Assembly (NCBI GenBank): GCA_030437565.1
Contig: CP129291.1
Span: 1,550,001-1,614,000 of the forward strand
Direction: 5' to 3'
DNA: 64,000 nucleotides
DNA from: Terrilactibacillus sp. S3-3
GTDB lineage: Bacteria > Bacillota > Bacilli > Bacillales > Sporolactobacillaceae
Within the stretch, counting starts at the first letter, position 1. Every line of letters starts with the position of its first letter. This document shows, one piece after another, positions 10,828 through 20,977 of this stretch. The notes under the pieces are model-generated. The model was not told the DNA's origin and did not search any database. It saw only the letters and a list, made by a program, of their open reading frames with translations. The translations under genes were made by a program, and so were the position numbers.

Positions 10828-11092
10828 AAGAAAAGCCTCTTTCCATCCTTGTGTAAAGGACGGGAAGAGGCTGAGCCCGCGGTACCGGTACCACCTTCAT
10901 TAGCATGACCCGGACAAATCAGTCATGCTCGCTTGAAACTTCGTAACGCGAAGCAACGGCCGGGTTATGAGCCCGGGCAGCTCAAGGGGCAGGTTCAATG
11001 GCGGCCGGCGGCGGCATCTTTCAGCCGGATGAATGCCGCTCTCTAACGCTTTTCGATCCATTTACTAATCCCTGTCAACGCACCATATAATC
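10828..11092 (-). promoter_or_regulatory. T-box leader of proBA, proline specifier
   Basis: On the minus strand the leader runs from about 11092. The specifier loop reads GAA-CCT-GCC, with CCT (complement of 10991-10993) a proline codon. The T-box core is at 10875-10895 and the terminator (gcctcttcc / ggaaagaggc, then TTTTC) at 10828-10871. Uncharged tRNA-Pro should favour the antiterminator and switch on proBA. The core reads ggtggtaccggtaccgcgg: compared with the usual ggtggtaccgcgg it carries an extra gtaccg, a 6-base tandem duplication. Confidence 0.93.
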
Positions 11093-11098
11093 AATCTC

Positions 11099-11127
11099 AA
11101 TATATTAAAAAATGTTAAAAAAGTCAA
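11099..11127 (-). promoter_or_regulatory. sigma-A-type promoter of the proBA leader
   Basis: On the minus strand: TTGACT (11122-11127), 17-base spacer, TATATT (11099-11104). Transcription would begin near 11092, just before the T-box stem I. Confidence 0.75.
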
Positions 11128-11182
11128 GAGATCGATTTGCAAAAAAAAAAAGGCCGGCGGTTCAACTCAAGCGATGGATTGA

Positions 11183-12392
11183 CTACTCAACCTGATGAAT
11201 TTCTTTCATGGCATGATCCCGTTCATCAGTTGAATAGAACACGAAGATTTCTATTAAAGATAAAACACCGATCATCACACAAGTCATTTTGCTGCCGGCC
11301 GTATCAACGAGCAGCCATGATACCGATAAAAAAAATAAAGACCCTAAATCATTAAACGCTTCCATGATGCCAGTCATTTTTCCTTTTTCATCACTTATCA
11401 ATGAGGTGAACGTCTTTGCGGCAAGAAGATTGTTCATTACCGGGTTGCCAAAAGCCAGCAATAAAAACCAGGCAAGATAATAAGGACTATCATTAGAAAA
11501 AGCCATTATGAAGATTCCGCCGCTGATAAACATTAAACTCAAAAAAATTAATCGGTATGTTGGCCATCTGGAAATATTCATTCTGAATAAGCAGAAATTT
11601 GATAAAGTGGTTCCCACACCGCCAATCAGCCAAAAGAGGGAAAAGGTCATCCGCTGCTCTATAATGATTCTTAAGGATGAACACCGATAAACTGATAATG
11701 ACCGGAGCAATCATACCACTAAGAAAAAATGTCAACAGATAAGAGCGCAACACCTTGCTCTTTATAATTCTTAAAAAGGCATGATAGGAAACGTTTTTTT
11801 TAGAGTTAATTTCCTGAAGAGTATCGTCGGTACGTCGGGTAATTTTTTTATGAGCAACAAACAAAATAGATATGTTGCGGCGTCAAAGATCATGGCATAG
11901 GCATGTATGAAGCTGAACACCAAGGGGCCTATTGTAAATCCAACCGTTTTGGCAGTCATGACGAAAATATTCTTTTTACTGTCCCTGAGTTAAATCTAGT
12001 TTGTGATGTTCAATCATTTCTTTATACCAGACTTCCTGACTGAGATAAGTTAAAGCCCCTAATGATTGTGATAACGTCATAACAGGAAAAAGCAAAAAAA
12101 ATGTTCTTGTTTGAATACAGGTAAACAAAGTGAGCATCATCACAAAGTTTGTAAAGAGACACCAACTAATGAGCTGTTTTCTTGAGTATTTATCAACCAG
12201 ATATCCTCCAAACAGTTGAGTCAGTATGCCTGCAATAGTGCCTGTTAAATAGAGGACACCGGTGTATATATCAGAGCCGGTTAAATGTAAGGCGAAGATG
12301 GGCAGACCGGTCCATGTAACGGCTGTACCAAATGTATTTACAGTATCAATAATAATGATCCTATTATAATTTTTTAGGTTAAGTCCAATCAT
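11183..12392 (-). CDS. MFS exporter (frameshifted, AT-rich)
   Basis: A 12-helix major facilitator protein resembling the macrolide-efflux (MFS_3) group: the first helix pair ends in the family loop GGYLVDKYSRKQLIS, and later segments (GGVGTTLSNFCLFRM, AKTFTSLISDEKGKMTG) fit the C-terminal half. ATG 12392 follows gaggag. Shifts lie near 11975, 11815 and 11690; joined length is about 403 aa. Its base composition is clearly more AT-rich than the flanking genes, which hints at transfer. A perfect 16-bp inverted repeat sits in its leader. Substrate unknown; a drug or toxic metabolite is likely from the family. Confidence 0.8.
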
Positions 12393-12412
12393 TTATTGAC
12401 TCCTCAATGTAT

Positions 12413-12451
12413 TTTTAATACCAGGGTTTTTCATTAACCCTGGTATTAAAA
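12413..12451. promoter_or_regulatory. perfect 16-bp inverted repeat upstream of the MFS gene
   Basis: ttttaataccagggtt (12413-12428), 7-base loop, aaccctggtattaaaa (12436-12451). On the minus strand it lies 21 bases before the MFS start codon, in the leader. It could be an operator for a local regulator or a transcription attenuator; the flanking A/T would serve as a T-run in either direction. Confidence 0.75.
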
Positions 12452-12704
12452 TGAAAAGAGTGTTATCTAAAATAATCGTCCACTTACTATTGGTTACAAA
12501 ATATCATAAATCATCTGGCAATTCAAACTATATGTCCTATCAAGATATTATCTGACGTTTTTGGAACAACATTTAACCAACATGATATGCCATTCATCAG
12601 CACATATGCCAGTCCTTCATTATAAATTTTTAAAATTATCCTTGTGGTCAATACTGATCGAAGCTTGTTTTTGCCCCAATGAATTTAATAACAGGATGGT
12701 TATG

Positions 12705-14406
12705 ATGAAAACTGAACAAATTGATTATTGGAAGAGGGAAAAAAGGGCGCTTGTCGTCGCTTTCGTGCTGATCGCCATTTTTCTTTCGCCGCTCTTTATT
12801 TTAGGAGAAAATGCCCATTTTCGGATTCATGATAACATGGATTCGAACATTGCCTGGTATAAAGTCCTTCATCAGAGCGGGCAGCTCTTCGGCCCTATTA
12901 ACGGGGCACTGCCGCAAATTATTAACGGGCTGCCGCGCAACGCTTTCGGTACGGAATTCAGCGGTATTGAGTGGCTGTATATTGCTTTTCCGACAATGAC
13001 GGCCTATGCTTTGAGCCAGACGATCACGCGTGTTTTTGCGTTTATCGGCATGTATCTCTTGCTGAAGCGTTTTTTTTTTTTTGCGACAAAGCCGAGTGCC
13101 TATCCGATCCGCATCGGGGTATCGCTCGCTTTTGCCCTGACGCCGTTCTGGCCGTCGGGAATGCTGAGCACACTGGGTATGCCGCTGGCTTTATGGGCTT
13201 TTTTGACGATAAGAGCGGGTATTGGAACGTGGAAAGAATGGCTTGTCCTTTTTCTGCTCCCGTTTTATTCGAGTTTTGTCTTAGGCTTTTTCTTTTTTCT
13301 CGTTGCCATGGCGCTGCTTTGGCTCTTCGATTTGGCCCGTAAGCGGAAGTTCAACGGCATTTTTTTTTGGCGAGCATCAGCCTGATGACACTGATGTATC
13401 TGATCATTGAATATCGCCTTGTCTATTCACTCATTTTTCCGACAGCGCCGACGAGCCGCAACGAGTTCTTGAGCTCGACGCTCGGCTTAAGGAGAACCGC
13501 TATTTTGGCCTTTAAAAACTATGTCGTCGGGCACGGGCATGTTTTGACCCTTCATACTTTTGTCATTTTGCCGTTCAGTTTTATCGTGCTTTGGAAAGTG
13601 ATAAAAATGGCCCCGAGCCGGCTCAATAAGGCGTACTTTTTTTATTCGCACTCAACATTGTGCTTTCGTGCTGGTATGCGTTCTGGTTTAATAAGGGCTG
13701 GGAGCCGTTGAAGGAGAGGTACAGTCTGCTTAACACCTTCAACTTTGCCCGCTTTCATTTTTTGCGGCCGCTTGTCATTTATCTTATGTTTGCGGTCGGA
13801 GCGGCGATTGTCTGGCCGTTAAGCCTGAATTGGCGGCGGTTTGTGAATCTGTGCATCGCCGCCCAAGTGGTTTTCCTTTTTTCGGTTAATCCGGAAATTT
13901 ATGAACGCACAACGCATCAGCCGACTTTTAAACAGTTTTATGCTGAACGTGAATTTAAGGAGATCCAGCATTATATCGGAAAACCGCCGTCTTCCTACAG
14001 AGTGGTCAGCATCGGCATTCATCCGGCAATCGCCCAGTATAACGGCTTTTATACGCTCGACACATACAATAATTTTTACCCGTTAACATATAAGCACAAG
14101 TTTCGCAAAATCATCGCCGGTGAACTGAACAAAAACGGAAGTAAAAAAAAAGTATTTTGACCATTGGGGCGGGCGCTGCTACGTGTTTGTTTCCGAACTC
14201 GGCAAAAACTACCAGTATCGGAAAACGTCCCAAAAAAAAAATTCACCACCTTCAGTTCAATACCGCTGTTTTTAAAAAAAATGGGAGGGGATTATGTTTT
14301 GTCTGCCGTACCTATCTTAAATGCCGAACAAGACCACCTTCACTTATTAAGGACGTTCAATGACTCTGAAGCGTTTTGGAAGATCTATTTATACCAAGCA
14401 GAATAA
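12705..14406 (+). CDS. DUF6044-type polytopic membrane protein (YkoS-like, frameshifted)
   Basis: A large membrane protein of unknown function. The N-terminal motif GENAHFRIHDNMDSNIAW and the GLPRNAFGTEF loop are those of the YkoS/DUF6044 group, which resembles membrane glycosyltransferases of the GT-C kind. ATG 12705 follows aggatgg; ATG 12702 is next to it. Shifts lie near 13365-13380 (T-run), 13640, 14145-14160 (A-run) and 14240-14280; the soluble end (GGDYVLSAVPILNAEQDHLH...WKIYLYQAE) closes at 14404. Joined length is about 566 aa. It is convergent with a glycosyltransferase, as ykoS lies beside ykoT in B. subtilis, suggesting a shared cell-surface glycan role (inference). Confidence 0.8.
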
Positions 14407-14411
14407 GGCAC

Positions 14412-14447
14412 ACAAAAAGAGCTCTTCTTCAGAAGAGCTCTTTTTGT
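14412..14447. terminator. bidirectional terminator
   Basis: A near-complete palindrome acaaaaagagctcttct / agaagagctctttttgt placed between the ends of two convergent genes, with A/T runs on both sides, so it can act in both directions. Confidence 0.92.
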
Positions 14448-14448
14448 A

Positions 14449-15468
14449 TCATCCTTTTTTCAGCCGTTTGTTTTCAATCACGGCCGGGCGTTTGACCGGC
14501 CGCATTTTGGCGGAGTAGTCATCGGTTTCAATAGAAAACCGCGGCCGCCTTTTTGTCTCCTCGTAAATTTTGCCGATATACTCGCCGATCAGTCCGACGC
14601 TCATTAAAAGCAGCCCGCCGAGAAACCAAATCGAGATGATTAGCGATGTCCGATGTCCAGCCGGATGCCGCTCCGCCTGTCAGTTTCACGATCAGGGCAT
14701 AAAGGCCTGCCAGGCTGCTGATAAAAAAGGACAAAAAACCGGTGATCGTAATCATGCGAATCGGAGCGATGCTGAAAGACGTCACGCCGTCAAAAGCAAA
14801 GGCCAGCATTTTCTTAAGCGGGTATTTTGACTCTCCGGCGAGTCTATCTTTCCGATCATAGTAGACTTTTGCTGATTTTAATCCTATGAGAGAGATAATG
14901 CCGCGCAGGAAAAGGTTGCTTTCTTTATAATGGAATAACTCATTAAGTGCCCGTTTGCTTAACAGCCGAAAATCGGCATGATTATAAACAAGATTGACGC
15001 CCATGCGCTTCATCATTTTATAAAAGCCCTGCGCCGTCGTTTTTTTTGAAAAAACTGTCCGTTTTCCGGCTCCGCCTGACCCCGTACACGATGTCGTTGC
15101 CTTCAAAAAACTTAATCAAAAACTCGCGGATCGCCGAAACATCATCCCTGGAGGTCGGCATCGATGCTGATCGTGCAATCAGAGGTGTGCCGCGCTTTAT
15201 CGAGCCCGGCGATCAGCGCTTTCTGGTGGCCGAAGTTACGCGTTAATTTCAAACCGGCCACGTAGCTGTTGCGTTTGCTCAGTTCGCTAATCATCGGCCA
15301 TGTTTGATCGCGGCTGCCGTCATCGACAAATAATATTTTGCTTCTTGATGAAGCAAGATTTTCTTTGATCAGCGAGACGAGTGTTGAAGTCAGTTTTTTA
15401 GCTGTGTGCTGGATCACCTCCTCCTCATTGTAACAAGGGACAACAATTGTAACTAAAGGTTGTTTCAT
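14449..15468 (-). CDS. family 2 glycosyltransferase with C-terminal membrane helices (frameshifted)
   Basis: A DPM1/GtrB-like enzyme that likely moves a sugar from a nucleotide donor to a polyprenyl phosphate at the membrane. ATG 15468 lies 8 bases after ggagg. The GT-A domain shows IVVPCYNEEEV, LFVDDGSRDQTW and the acidic ISIDADLQ; two helices follow (ITGFLSFFISSLAGLYALIV and IISIWFLGGLLLMSVGLIG) and a basic tail. Shifts lie near 15145, 15045-15055 and 14640. Joined length is about 339 aa. It resembles YkoT and lies tail-to-tail with the YkoS-like gene. Confidence 0.87.
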
Positions 15469-15748
15469 GCTCTTTCCTCCAAAAAAATAATTTACTGATT
15501 TAGGCATATACTTGTTAGTTTGCCCAATTTGAGATTTTTTTTTAACGGTGCCCGGAATGTGTTGTGATCAGGAGATGGCAGCAAATGTCCGGGGCCCGGG
15601 TGCCGAGCGAGAAGTAAACGGATTATTAAACGAAAAATTCATATAACTTTTTTTTTTTTTGTCAATTTGTGTAGGATAAAAACAAGCAAGAAAGGCAGAG
15701 AGTTAAATTATCAAAAATAAATGGGCAAGACATGGGGGAGAGGAAGTA

Positions 15749-17131
15749 ATGGCGGGACTGGACGAAAGAGTTGTTAGGCGGACAATTGCAGCGAATAACG
15801 GGGAAACGATCAACTTGTTAAAAAACTATTTGCGCCTGCCAAGCGTTTCGGCGCAGCATCGGGCGATTCCGGAAACGGTCGATTTTCTTGTGAAGGAAAT
15901 AAAAGCTCTGGGCGGATACGTACGTCCGTGTGCTCGATGATTTTGGCGGAAATCCGGTGATTTATGCCCATTTTTCGGCCGGTGAAAACGGGGACAGGAC
16001 CAAAACACTGCTTTTTTACAATCATTATGATGTCCAGCCGCCTGAACCGTTGGAGGAATGGGAGAGCGAACCTTTTGAGCCGACGATAAAAAACGGGGTG
16101 ATGTTTGCAAGAGGAACGGCCGACAATAAAGGCGCGCTTGTTCAGCGCCTTGCTGCTGTCAAAGTGCTGAAGGAACTTGAGGACGGGCTTCCTTGTGATG
16201 TGACATTGATGATCGAGGGGGAAGAAGAAATCGGCAGCCCACATCTGGAACACTGTCTGCGCAAATATCACGACTTGTTCCAGGCGGATGCGTGCATATG
16301 GGAATTCGGCAGCATGGATGAAAAAGAGCGTGTCGTGATGGATGCCGGTATCAAGGGGATGGCCTATTTCGAGCTCATCTGTTTCGGAGCCGATATCGAC
16401 GTCCACTCTTCGCTCGGGGCGTATGTCGATAATGCGGCCTGGCGGCTTGTTCAAGCGCTGGCCTCAATGAAAAACGCCAATAATGAAATATTGGTCGACG
16501 GTTTTTATGACGGAGTGATCCAGCCAACTGAAAAAGAACGGGCGATCGCTTTTGCTCTCCCATTCGATGAACAGGCGATCAAAAAGTTATACGGACTCAA
16601 ACGCCCGTTGATCACCTCTGATCCGCGCGATGCGATGATTTTCAGCCGACGACGATGACTATTTGCGGGATTGAAAGCGGCTATACGGGTGAAGGGGCGA
16701 AGACGCTTTTGCCGAAAAGCGCCAAAGCAAAACTGGATTGCCGGCTTGTTCCGGGACAAGATCCGGAGCATATTTTCGAATGTATCAAACAACATTTGCG
16801 GACTCACGGATTCTCCGATGTCCAGGTTGTGCTCATTAACGGGCAAAAAGCCTACCGGTCGGAGAGCAGCCATCCTTTTATTGCTTTAGCGGCGCGGGCG
16901 GCGAAAGCGGCCTATCATAACGAGGTTGTCTTGCGTCCGAATTCAGCCGGCACAGGTCCGATGTATATTTTCGGCAAATGGCTTGGCCACTTGCCGATTG
17001 TCAGCACAGGTGTCGGCTGGTCGGAGTCAAACGCGCACGCACCGAATGAATCGATCCGCCTGAAAGACTTTGAAGACGGTATCGTCCATATGGTCTATTT
17101 GCTCACCGGATTTTCGCAGGCACTGAATTAA
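15749..17131 (+). CDS. M20-family dipeptidase/metallopeptidase (frameshifted)
   Basis: A zinc peptidase of the M20 (carnosinase/CPG2-like) family, probably a dipeptidase. Metal ligands can be seen in LLFYNHYDVQPP (His and catalytic Asp), GTADNKGA (bridging Asp), EGEEEIGS (catalytic Glu pair), and ESNAHAPNE near the C-terminus. ATG 15749 follows ggggagagg. Shifts lie near 15925 (after GGYVR) and near 16650; joined length is about 460 aa, as usual for this branch. It stands alone. Intracellular dipeptide recycling is the likely role, from the family. Confidence 0.9.
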
Positions 17132-17229
17132 AGAAAAAAGACCTGGCTGCTGATTGGAAAGATGCCCTCACATAAGTGGCTAAGTTGTTACCAGCAATAG
17201 AGATCGCAGGCCTTGTTTAAAAAATAGAC

Positions 17230-17257
17230 AGCCGCGGACATACCGGTTCCCGCGGCT
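17230..17257 (+). terminator. possible terminator hairpin
   Basis: The arms agccgcgg / ccgcggct enclose 12 bases, but only a short, broken T-run follows. It lies 100 bases after the peptidase gene. Confidence 0.4.
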
Positions 17258-17399
17258 TTGTCATGTCTTTGTCTATTCAGGCTTTCACTCATGGATTTAT
17301 TGAACACAAATCAGGGTTTTGCAAAAAAAAAAAATATTGATTTATCTTATATATTAAATATAATTATCTAAAATACTTTATAAAATAAGGCGATAAAGC

Positions 17400-17878
17400 A
17401 TGGATTCTTTTGATAAAAAGATTCTTTCATCACTGATGGACGATGCACGTATCACTTGGGCGGATTTGGCATCCAGAGTAGGATTATCTTCGCCTGCCGT
17501 CGCCGATCGTGTGAGTCGTTTGGTGAAAAAAGGGATCATTAAAGGCTATGGAACCGTTCTGGATCCGGAAAAAGTCGGCCTGACCTGCACAGCGTTTATT
17601 GCTGTCACACTGGAAAAACCAGAACACCGCGATGCTTTTCTAAGCGGATCATGGAACTGGACGATATTCAGGAATGTCATCATGTTGCTGGAGATTACGA
17701 TTATTTGTTAAAAGTTCGCTGCCGCTACACAAAAGATTTGGACCGGGTGATAAGTTTTGAGCTGAAAAGCCTGCCCGGCGTGGTCAGAACGCGGACAACA
17801 ATCGTCATGGATACTTATAAGGAAACGCAGAAACTGCCGCTCGTTCCTGAGCAGTTCTCCAAAGAGGACGGAAAGTGA
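17400..17878 (+). CDS. Lrp/AsnC-family regulator (frameshifted)
   Basis: A leucine-responsive-type DNA-binding regulator. The N-terminal helix-turn-helix (DLASRVGLSSPAVADRVSRL) is followed by the RAM effector-binding domain (GDYDYLLKVRC, LPGVVRTRTTIVMD). The frame changes near 17640 inside the linker. Joined length is about 159 aa, typical. The stop codon overlaps the start of a LysE exporter by one base, so the two are translated together and the regulator probably controls amino-acid export in response to that amino acid (family knowledge). Confidence 0.9.
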
Positions 17879-18501
17879 TGCTGGCTGTCCTGTTAGAGGG
17901 GGCGCTGGCCGGACTGGCGATTGCCGCACCGGTCGGTCCGATCGGATTGCTTTGTATTCAGCGCACTTTGGATAAAGGCAGGCTTTTCGGTTTCATTTCC
18001 GGACTTGGTGCAGCGTCCGCCGATCTTTGCTATGGTTTCATTGTCTGCGGGGGATTTGCTTTTATTTTGCATGCGCTAATCGTGGTGAGAATGGCGATTC
18101 AATTGGCTGGCGGCGTCTATCTCTGTTATCTGGGCATAAAAATATATCTTTCTCGGCCGGCGAGGGCAGCGTCGACCGGACCTGACGGAGAAAAACTCTT
18201 TTACGCCTATTTGTCGACATTGCTGCCGACATTGTCCAATCCGACCACTTTTTTTTCTTTTATTGGTATTTTGGCAAACATGGGATTAAACCAAGCGCAC
18301 ATCGTTGCATCTTTTTTGCTCGTCTTGGGTATTTTCTTTGGATCGGCATTATGGTGGCTGCTGCTGAGCACCTTCGCCGGATTATTTCAAAAAAGAATAT
18401 CAGGCAAGATGATGATTTGGACCAATCGTGTATCGGGGAGTCTGATTATTATCTTCGGCCTGGGGACGATCTATTTATTTTTTTGCAATTTTCTGAAATG
18501 A
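17878..18501 (+). CDS. LysE-family amino-acid exporter
   Basis: A six-helix LysE/RhtB-type exporter with the conserved N-terminal motif AAPVGPIGLLCIQRTL and the central SNPTTFFSF. The frame is intact over 207 aa. ATG 17878 overlaps the stop of the Lrp gene; a GTG at 17875 is also in frame. Coupling with Lrp argues that it exports the effector amino acid; which one is not visible, but a PatB-type C-S lyase lies downstream and could point to sulfur amino acids. Confidence 0.92.
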   Translation: MLAVLLEGALAGLAIAAPVGPIGLLCIQRTLDKGRLFGFISGLGAASADLCYGFIVCGGFAFILHALIVVRMAIQLAGGVYLCYLGIKIYLSRPARAASTGPDGEKLFYAYLSTLLPTLSNPTTFFSFIGILANMGLNQAHIVASFLLVLGIFFGSALWWLLLSTFAGLFQKRISGKMMIWTNRVSGSLIIIFGLGTIYLFFCNFLK

Positions 18502-18671
18502 TAATTTGAACAATTAGACTATTAAATGGATCAAATGATTATTTTAGGGTAGATATATTGTAAAATGGCGCACAAAACGAGGCGGAGCTGGTTTCTTTTA
18601 TCCGCCGATTAAAAATGTTAAAATGGTTTCACATTAAAATCGAAATGATCTCAAAAGTTAGGGGGAATATC

Positions 18672-19866
18672 ATGACATCATTGGCCCACAATTTCGATCA
18701 ATTGATCGGCAGACAGGATACCGGCTCGATTAAATGGGATGAGACTGAGAGGCTTTTTGGCAACAAAGACATATTGCCAATGTGGATCGCCGATATGGAT
18801 TTTCGATCACCTCTTCCTGTTATCGAAGCATTAAAAAAAAGGGCGGAGCAAGGCATCTTCGGCTATACGGCCCGTCCCGAAAGCTATTTGCAAGCTGTGC
18901 AGGCCTGGATGAAAAATAGGCACGGCTGGGACATTCAGAAAGAGTGGCTGTGCCACAGTCCGGGCATTATTACAGCATTAAATATTATAATCAGTATTTT
19001 TACCCAGCCTGATGAAAAAGTGCTGATCCAACCGCCGGTCTATCCTCCCTTTAGGAAAGCTGTTGAAAATCAGGACAGGGAGGTCGTTTTAAATCCGCTT
19101 GTTCTAAAAAACGGGACATACGTGATGGACAAACAGGATCTGGCAAAAAAAAACTGACGGATCCAAAAGTGGCGCTGATGATCTTATGTTCGCCGCACAA
19201 CCCGGTAGGCCGTGTATGGACGGAAGAGGAATTACGGGCTGTCGTCGATTTGTGCATTAAAAATAATGTCCTGATCGTCTCTGATGAAATTCACAGCGAC
19301 CTGGTTTTTCGAAATGGCAGCCGCCATATTCCTTTGGCCGGTTTGTCGGCTGAAGCGGCAGATCACACCATTGTCTGCAGCGCACCCAGTAAAACATTCA
19401 ATCTTGCCGGGCTGCAGATTTCGGGCATTATCATTCCTAATCTAAAGCGAAGACGTATTTTTCTTAAACAGATGCAAAAATTTGCCCTGAGCAGTCCAAA
19501 TGCTTTTGGTATTGTCGCCGCAGAAGCAGCCTATCGCAAGGGCGGTGAATGGCTGGATCAATGTCTTGGTTATATAAAAGGTAATTTTGAATATGTTGAT
19601 CACTTCTTATCGGAAAACATTCCTGAGCTTAAATTGATTCATGCGAAGGGACATATCTTGGCTGGATCGACTGCCGAAATCTGGGCTTAACTAAGAAAGA
19701 ACTGGAAACGTTGATGTTGAAAAAAGCGAATTTGGCCTTTAACCAGGGGTACACATTCGGAAAAGAAGGAGAAGGATTTGAGCGGATCAACCTTGCCTGT
19801 CCGCGGCAATTAGTGGAGGAAGCAATGGTCAGACTGGAAAGAGCAGTGGCTGACAGCAAAAAATGA
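18672..19866 (+). CDS. patB: PatB/MalY-type PLP-dependent C-S lyase (frameshifted)
   Basis: A fold-type I PLP enzyme that cleaves cystathionine or related C-S bonds, giving homocysteine or thiols, pyruvate and ammonia. Visible motifs are LPMWIADMDF at the N-terminus, FGYTARP, SPHNPVGRVW, VSDEIHSDL and the Schiff-base lysine in SAPSKTFNLAGL. ATG 18672 follows aggggg. Shifts are at 19145 (A-run) and 19660 (after IHAKG); the end LVEEAMVRLERAV stops at 19864. Joined length is about 397 aa. It follows the Lrp-LysE pair by 170 bases and may be part of the same metabolic module. Confidence 0.9.
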
Positions 19867-19871
19867 AGGAG

Positions 19872-19898
19872 CTCCAGCGTATACCAGCGCTGGAGTTT
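19872..19898. terminator. terminator between convergent genes
   Basis: The arms ctccagcg / cgctggag with a short loop lie six bases after patB and next to the end of the opposite gene. The T-run is weak (tttct). Confidence 0.5.
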
Positions 19899-20546
19899 CT
19901 AATCGATTTTAATAATACTATGAAATAGAAGATAGCAGGAAAAGACAATGGTCCAAAGAAATGGAAGGGTCGATCCGATGGCAAGGGGAATAATCGGATC
20001 ATATTTTGGAAAGAAAAGGGTATACAGGGTTGCAATAAGGCCAAGGATGGCGCTAATGACGGCAAAATCGGCCAACCAGGCAGGCGATGCCTTTTCTTTT
20101 TTAATTAAAAAGCCTAATAGAAAAATGCCGAACAGATAAGAGAGATTAGCGATATATCCGGTCATTAATGAAAGGCAAAAAAGCGATTTCGTGACCGTTT
20201 CGACAGCGATGTTCGGGTGTTTTTCGAGCGAGGACATTAAATAAGGAACAGCGCTGATCTCGGCGATTAAAACGATGCTCCATAAAGAAAGAGCAGTGGT
20301 AAATAACCGTCCTGCGGAATGGGCATTCGGGTTAATCTTTGTTTCCAGTTCGGATAATCCGGAGAGCCAGGCTGTTAAGGCAATTAGTGTTAAACTGTGA
20401 TCCCATATCCAAATCGAGCAATGCCTCATTTCGTGCATGGCCGTTTCACCGTCCCACGAGTTTGGAAGAATGGGATGCCCTATAACGACAATAAAAAGAA
20501 GCAAGGCGCCGCTGAAAATGAGTAATGGTATGACTTTGGAACCCAT
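19899..20546 (-). CDS. hypothetical polytopic membrane protein
   Basis: I do not recognise the family. The frame is intact over 215 aa, starting at ATG 20546 with gagg seven bases upstream rather than at the upstream ATG 20585. About six or seven hydrophobic segments are visible (VIPLLIFSGALLLFIVVIG, LTLIALTAWLSGL, FAVISAILGLIATLYTLFF, LPFLWTIVFSCYLLF). A conserved-looking polar segment HEMRHCSIWIWDHS lies near residue 40. It is convergent with patB and has no linked partner. Confidence 0.7.
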   Translation of the reverse strand: MGSKVIPLLIFSGALLLFIVVIGHPILPNSWDGETAMHEMRHCSIWIWDHSLTLIALTAWLSGLSELETKINPNAHSAGRLFTTALSLWSIVLIAEISAVPYLMSSLEKHPNIAVETVTKSLFCLSLMTGYIANLSYLFGIFLLGFLIKKEKASPAWLADFAVISAILGLIATLYTLFFPKYDPIIPLAIGSTLPFLWTIVFSCYLLFHSIIKID

Positions 20547-20749
20547 ATTTTTTCCTCTTTTCCTAGTTATAAACAATTTATCCAAACTAGGATTTTTTAA
20601 ACGCCGGCCATATATTATGATGTCTAAAACGTTAATTTTTGGTGGCTAGTTGTAACATCAAATGAGCCGCCTGAGGCAGAATAGAAAACACCATCATAAA
20701 ATCCGTCGTACCATTAAAGGTTGAAACAAAAATAAAAGGCGGATTTATG

Positions 20750-20872
20750 ATGGCTTGTACTAAGGTAACGCTAAGCACAGATCCTTTACACACCTGGACA
20801 TTATTCAACGGACAAATTCAAGTGCTGCACAATTAAGGACGCTCGTCACGGGAGATCAGCCGGCAAATCGGC
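20750..20872 (+). pseudogene. possible relic of a transposase N-terminus
   Basis: Short broken frames read MACTKVTLSTDP... and then, after a stop, RSSREISRQIG, which resembles the helix-turn-helix start of IS21/IS30-like transposases (reading of a short motif, not proof). Nothing further of a transposase is left before the IS1380-type element begins. Confidence 0.3.
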
Positions 20873-20977
20873 TAACAGGCTGCCAGGAATTTTTAAGATC
20901 GTGCTTTTCATCATGCTGCTACACTCGCCCAAAACTTTGATTTTAATTTGTCCTTAATTTCTGTAATTATTAAAGTA

